Shown: positions 6,569 through 8,736 of the stretch, one piece after another
How positions within the stretch are numbered: the first letter of the stretch is position 1
Layout of the letters: every line of letters begins with the position of its first letter
Source of the DNA: DATBAT01 sp036271375
GTDB lineage: Bacteria; Acidobacteriota; Terriglobia; Terriglobales; Acidobacteriaceae
Length of the DNA stretch: 8,736 bases
Assembly: GCA_036271375.1 (NCBI GenBank)
Contig: DATBAT010000035.1
Location: forward strand, 1 to 8,736
Direction: 5' to 3'
Notes under the pieces: generated by a model
Database searches by the model: none
Seen by the model: only the letters and a program-made list of their open reading frames with translations
What the model was told of the DNA's origin: nothing
Made by a program: the position numbers and the translations under genes

Positions 6569-7105
6569 ATGAGCAAGAAGCGGTTCCAGTTGTTGAGTGA
6601 AGCGCAGTGGGAGTTGATCGAGCCGCTGTTGCCAGAGCCGAAGCGTCGCAAGGACAAGCGGGGCCGACCTTGGGCGTCCAACCGGGCCTGTCTAGAGGGC
6701 ATCCTGTGGGTGTTGCAGACCGGTGCGGCGTGGCGGTTCTTGCCCGACAAGTATCCTTCTCCGGCGACCTGCTGGCGTCGGTTGAAGCAGTGGGAAGAGC
6801 AGGATGTCTGGCTCGATGCGTGGCGAGCGCTGCTGGGCGCGCTTGACGGCGAAGGTCTGCTGAAGTGGGAGGAGACGTTCCTGGACGGCAGCTTCGCCCC
6901 GGCGAAAAAAGGGGCTCCGCAGTCGGTAAAACCAAGCGTGGCAAGGGCACGAAGTGGATGGTACTGGTCGACGGTGGCGGTCTTCCGTTGGGAGTTCGGC
7001 TCGAAAGTGCCTCTCCGGGAGAAGTTACGCTTGCGGAAGCCACGCTCGCCGAGGTCAAAGTCCCTCGCCCCAAAGGCCGGCCGCGACAGAAGCCGAAACG
7101 CATAG
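6569..7105 (+). CDS. IS5-family transposase, upstream frame (OrfA)
   Basis: This frame encodes the N-terminal part of the transposase: a DUF4096-like helix-turn-helix region (MSKKRFQLLSEAQWELIEPL, then RRKDKRGRP, LEGILWVLQTGAAWRFLP, CWRRLKQW), ending in FLDGSFAPAKK, where Asp106 (codon 6884-6886) is the first catalytic acid. After the A6G run at 6905-6911 the true transposase sequence continues in the -1 frame; the remainder of this frame to 7105 (GAPQSVKPSV onward) is not transposase-like. The frameshift product would be about 270 residues, the usual size for the group. Unshifted, the 178-residue protein could serve as a DNA-binding regulator; this is inference. ATG 6569 is the first start in frame within the element's leader. 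Confidence 0.9.
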   Translation: MSKKRFQLLSEAQWELIEPLLPEPKRRKDKRGRPWASNRACLEGILWVLQTGAAWRFLPDKYPSPATCWRRLKQWEEQDVWLDAWRALLGALDGEGLLKWEETFLDGSFAPAKKGAPQSVKPSVARARSGWYWSTVAVFRWEFGSKVPLREKLRLRKPRSPRSKSLAPKAGRDRSRNA

Positions 7106-7380
7106 TCGCCGACCGCGCCTACGACTCCGACCCGCTGCGCGAGCGGCTGGCCAAGCGCGGTATCGACCTCATCGTTCCGTACCGCAAGAACAGCAAGCAC
7201 CGGCGCTACCAAGACGGTAGAAAGCTCAGGCGATACAAACGCCGATGGATCATCGAACGCACCAATGCTTGGCTCGGCCAATTCCGGAGGCTTACCGTTC
7301 GCCATGAGCACCTCCTCACCACCTATCGAGCCTTCTTCTTTCTCGCTTGCCTATGGATCACACTGCGGAGGTGTTTATGA
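6865..7380 (+). CDS. IS5-family transposase, downstream catalytic frame (OrfB)
   Basis: This frame carries the catalytic part of the DDE transposase (DDE_Tnp_1/IS4-type domain). From the slip site onward it reads GSAVGKTKRGKGTKWMVLVD, then LPLGVRLESASPGE, the second catalytic Asp in VADRAYDSD (codon 7111-7113), IVPYRKNSKHRR, and the signature YKRRWIIERTNAWLGQFRRL with the catalytic Glu at 7255-7257. The GTG at 6865 is out of context, because residues before about 6910 are nonsense relative to the family; the protein is most likely made only as a fusion with OrfA by -1 frameshifting. It stops inside the right inverted repeat. Confidence 0.9.
   Translation: MGGDVPGRQLRPGEKRGSAVGKTKRGKGTKWMVLVDGGGLPLGVRLESASPGEVTLAEATLAEVKVPRPKGRPRQKPKRIVADRAYDSDPLRERLAKRGIDLIVPYRKNSKHRRYQDGRKLRRYKRRWIIERTNAWLGQFRRLTVRHEHLLTTYRAFFFLACLWITLRRCL
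6905..6911 (+). promoter_or_regulatory. Probable programmed -1 frameshift site (A6G) in the transposase
   Basis: The run AAAAAAG falls where OrfA ends its transposase-like sequence (APAKK) and OrfB begins (GSAVGKTKRG). In the OrfA frame two AAA Lys codons are read at 6905-6910; slippage of the second by one base to 6907-6909 continues with AGG GGC in the OrfB frame. Poly-A slippage of this kind is known from IS elements. Function is inferred. Confidence 0.7.
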
Positions 7381-7389
7381 AGCACGCTC
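7372..7389 (-). repeat. Right terminal inverted repeat of the IS
   Basis: Read on the minus strand: GAGCGTGCTTCATAAACA. It contains both the transposase stop (TGA 7378-7380, plus strand) and the present stop codon of the neighbouring minus-strand gene (TAA at 7377-7375). The following TA (7390-7391) is the right target-duplication copy. Confidence 0.88.
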
Positions 7390-8154
7390 TAATATAGAAC
7401 TGCTCTGGCTTCGTAGTACTTTCAACGCTGGCTCGAACAGGTGCTCGAAGCCGTCGTTTCTTAAGAGGCTGGCAGCATTCGTTACGCGTTGCAGTGTATT
7501 GGGATGAAGCAGCCATTTGCGTAGCGCCTCAGCCTGGGATTTCGAGTTCTCCCAAAAGGCCCCATGCAGAGTCTGGCCGAGGGAAAACTCCTCGCCGTAC
7601 ATTGTCACGAACTGAATCAAATGCTGGTCGGCTTCTTCGGTTCTGGTCTCAGTCCAAATTTGCAGGTATGGTTCCAGCGCTTCGCCGGCTTGCGCAATGG
7701 AAGCCAGCAACGTTTCTTCTTCGAAGAATGCAGGCAGGTGATCCTTGATGGAAAAGCTTGTCAAACCCTTCTGCCAAAGAGCTTGCAGATAGGTCCGGAC
7801 CGCCGCGACTTCATCTTCATGCCAACTCATCCATTTTGCGTAGTTAAGTTTGCCGAAAAGTATCTCCGGATTGTACGAATACGGTTCTTCCGCAACGCCC
7901 TGAAATAATCGGGGCATAAGATAGCGGAATTCATCTAGTGATCCCTGAGTTGTCATTGCGCTAAAGGAGTAATCGGCGAGGTCTGCGAAGCGGAGTTCGC
8001 GTAGAGGCACAGCGACGAGATGCGTTGTGGCTCCTGGCTTGGTGCAGCCGCATGGACAGATCTCAATCATCGTCGGTCGGGGGTATCGAGCGAATGTGTC
8101 ATACAGAGACGCAACAGCTTTTCCGATTTCAACTATGGCTCGACCTTGATTCAC
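7375..8154 (-). CDS. Unrecognised protein with CPCGC motif; C-terminus replaced by IS insertion
   Basis: The product is about 259 residues from GTG 8154, which has a GGGCGG site 6 bases upstream; GTG 8160 and ATG 8070 are alternatives. The frame stays open to 8223, but that part translates a dispersed repeat and is unlikely to be native. Near the N-terminus are an amphipathic helix (IVEIGKAVASLYDTFARYPRP) and EICPCGC (Cys at about 33, 35 and 37) with a His at about 45, suggesting a small metal site. The rest is mostly helical and rich in Trp, Glu and Leu (NYAKWMSWHEDEVAAV, ALEPYLQIWTETRTEE, HGAFWENSKSQAEALRKWLL). No family is recognised. The last four residues (ERAS) and the stop come from the IS inverted repeat; removing the IS and one TA copy gives the ending SSSILGTNDG and a TGA at 6475-6473. 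The loss is only five residues, so the protein may still work. Confidence 0.72.
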   Translation of the reverse strand: MNQGRAIVEIGKAVASLYDTFARYPRPTMIEICPCGCTKPGATTHLVAVPLRELRFADLADYSFSAMTTQGSLDEFRYLMPRLFQGVAEEPYSYNPEILFGKLNYAKWMSWHEDEVAAVRTYLQALWQKGLTSFSIKDHLPAFFEEETLLASIAQAGEALEPYLQIWTETRTEEADQHLIQFVTMYGEEFSLGQTLHGAFWENSKSQAEALRKWLLHPNTLQRVTNAASLLRNDGFEHLFEPALKVLRSQSSSILERAS

Positions 8155-8163
8155 ATTCACCCC

Positions 8164-8203
8164 GCCCAAATGCAGGGGGCCTTCGCTGCGCTCCGAATGA
8201 CGA
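8164..8203. repeat. Copy of a dispersed 'RHSERSEG' intergenic repeat
   Basis: The plus strand holds the segment ggggccttcgctgcgctc followed by cgaatgacg; its minus-strand translation gives RRHSERSEGPLHLGG. This peptide is a familiar spurious N- or C-terminal extension in annotated proteins of several phyla, because it derives from a short interspersed DNA repeat. It lies in the 74-bp gap between the M3 peptidase stop and the next start. Only one copy is in the window, so repeat status rests on recognition rather than on internal comparison. Confidence 0.55.
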
Positions 8204-8228
8204 CGAAAAACAGACAACGACAAATGGC

Positions 8229-8736
8229 TTACGCGATGCTTTGTGCGATCCAGCCGCGGAGGGCGTTCATGCTGACTTCGCGGCCGAGGAACGCTTGCAC
8301 CAGCTCGCGAGCGGGGCGGGTTCCGCCGGGTTCGAGGACCTGGCGGCGGTAGCGCATGGCGGTTTCGCCGCCGAGAGAAGACTTTTCGCCGGAGTTGGCG
8401 AACTCGGCGAAGAATTCGAGCGCCATCACCTTGTCGTAGAGATAGGTGTAGTAGTTCGAGGTGTAGCCGACCAGGTGCGTAAAGGCTGCATACATGCGGT
8501 TTTCATCGACGAACTCGTAGCTGGAGAAGCGGTCGTATCCTTCGCGGAGCAGCACGTCGAGGTCGAGCGATTCGGCTCGGCGGTCGTGGGTTTCCATGGA
8601 GTACGTCGCGTACATCACCTGCGTGAGCGTGGAGAGAGCGCGGCCGTGGGCGGAGGCGCGAGTCATGCGGGAGACGGTTTCGACGGGTATGGGTTCGCCG
8701 GTCTGGTAGTGCTTTGCAAAGGTGCGGAGGAGGTCG
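8229..8736 (-). CDS. M3-family zinc oligopeptidase (thimet/Dcp-like), C-terminal part only
   Basis: The frame is open from the right edge to the TAA at 8231-8229, giving about 169 C-terminal residues of a larger protein. It matches the C-terminal helical region of M3 metallopeptidases (oligopeptidase A, peptidyl-dipeptidase Dcp, thimet oligopeptidase): DLDVLLREGYDRFSSYEFV, then HLVGYTSNYYTYLYDKVMALEFFAEF, where the GY..NYYTYLYDKV segment holds the conserved Gly/Tyr substrate-contacting loop and sorting helix, then GGETAMRYRRQVLEPGGTRPARELVQAFLGRE. These enzymes cut short peptides in the cytoplasm or periplasm. The zinc-binding HExxH helix lies upstream and outside the window, so activity cannot be judged. 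ATG 8666 is an internal Met, not a start. Confidence 0.9.
   Translation of the reverse strand, partial: DLLRTFAKHYQTGEPIPVETVSRMTRASAHGRALSTLTQVMYATYSMETHDRRAESLDLDVLLREGYDRFSSYEFVDENRMYAAFTHLVGYTSNYYTYLYDKVMALEFFAEFANSGEKSSLGGETAMRYRRQVLEPGGTRPARELVQAFLGREVSMNALRGWIAQSIA

Larger units (their letters stand above)
6493..7389 (+). mobile_element. Complete IS5-family insertion sequence, IS427-like (897 bp)
   Basis: The element is bounded by imperfect terminal inverted repeats (GAGCATGTTTCATAAATA at the left and GAGCGTGCTTCATAAACA read inward from the right; 15 of 18 match) and flanked by TA dinucleotides at 6491-6492 and 7390-7391. It holds a two-frame DDE transposase joined by a -1 shift at an A6G run, the organisation known for the IS427 group, whose members duplicate 2-3 bp at TA-type targets. 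All three catalytic acidic residues are intact, so the copy may be active. It sits between convergent genes and has replaced the final codons of the minus-strand gene on its right. Confidence 0.92.

Noticed and set aside
6520..7311. Minus-strand open frame of 263 codons across the IS
   Set aside because: Antisense of the transposase frames; no protein motif, and the DDE signature is on the plus strand.
1..8736. CRISPR array, tRNA or rRNA genes, toxin-antitoxin or defence system
   Set aside because: No regularly spaced direct repeats, no recognisable tRNA or rRNA sequence, and no gene of a known defence or toxin family was seen on either strand.

Overview
The window looks like chromosomal DNA of a GC-rich (about 60%) bacterium, probably an acidobacterium of the Terriglobales type. 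This is inferred from three things: a fused AroD-AroE shikimate enzyme with a long Ala/Lys/Pro tail, a dispersed repeat whose antisense translation contains the 'RHSERSEG' peptide, and the general protein style. No rRNA, tRNA or marker gene is present to prove it.

Layout. On the + strand, positions 1-1622 hold the C-terminal end of a small membrane protein, a secreted alpha/beta-hydrolase (putative esterase) whose signal peptide lies in a different frame from its catalytic domain, and a YbjQ-type protein. A convergent two-gene minus-strand unit follows (3206 down to 1643): a PgeF/YfiH peptidoglycan-editing multicopper-oxidase-like protein, then an unrecognised 162-residue protein 13 bp downstream. 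A divergent intergenic region of about 345 bp (3207-3550) carries a perfect 10-bp hairpin in the presumed pgeF leader. On the + strand come a bifunctional 3-dehydroquinate dehydratase/shikimate dehydrogenase with a histone-H1-like tail (3551-5545) and, immediately after it, a predicted outer-membrane beta-barrel protein (5551-6459).

An 897-bp insertion sequence of the IS5 family (IS427-like, two frames joined by a -1 shift) lies at 6493-7389, flanked by a TA duplication. It landed in the last codons of a minus-strand gene (start about 8154). That gene now ends at a stop codon inside the IS inverted repeat; its original ending can be read on the other side of the element. Upstream of that gene on the minus strand are a dispersed repeat and the C-terminal part of an M3-family zinc oligopeptidase that runs off the window.

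The genes are mostly housekeeping or envelope-related (aromatic amino acid precursors, peptidoglycan quality control, secreted hydrolase, outer-membrane protein, oligopeptidase). I see no phage, CRISPR, toxin-antitoxin or obvious new defence system. The most unusual items are the H1-like tail on AroDE, the IS-supplied gene ending, and the frameshifted esterase.
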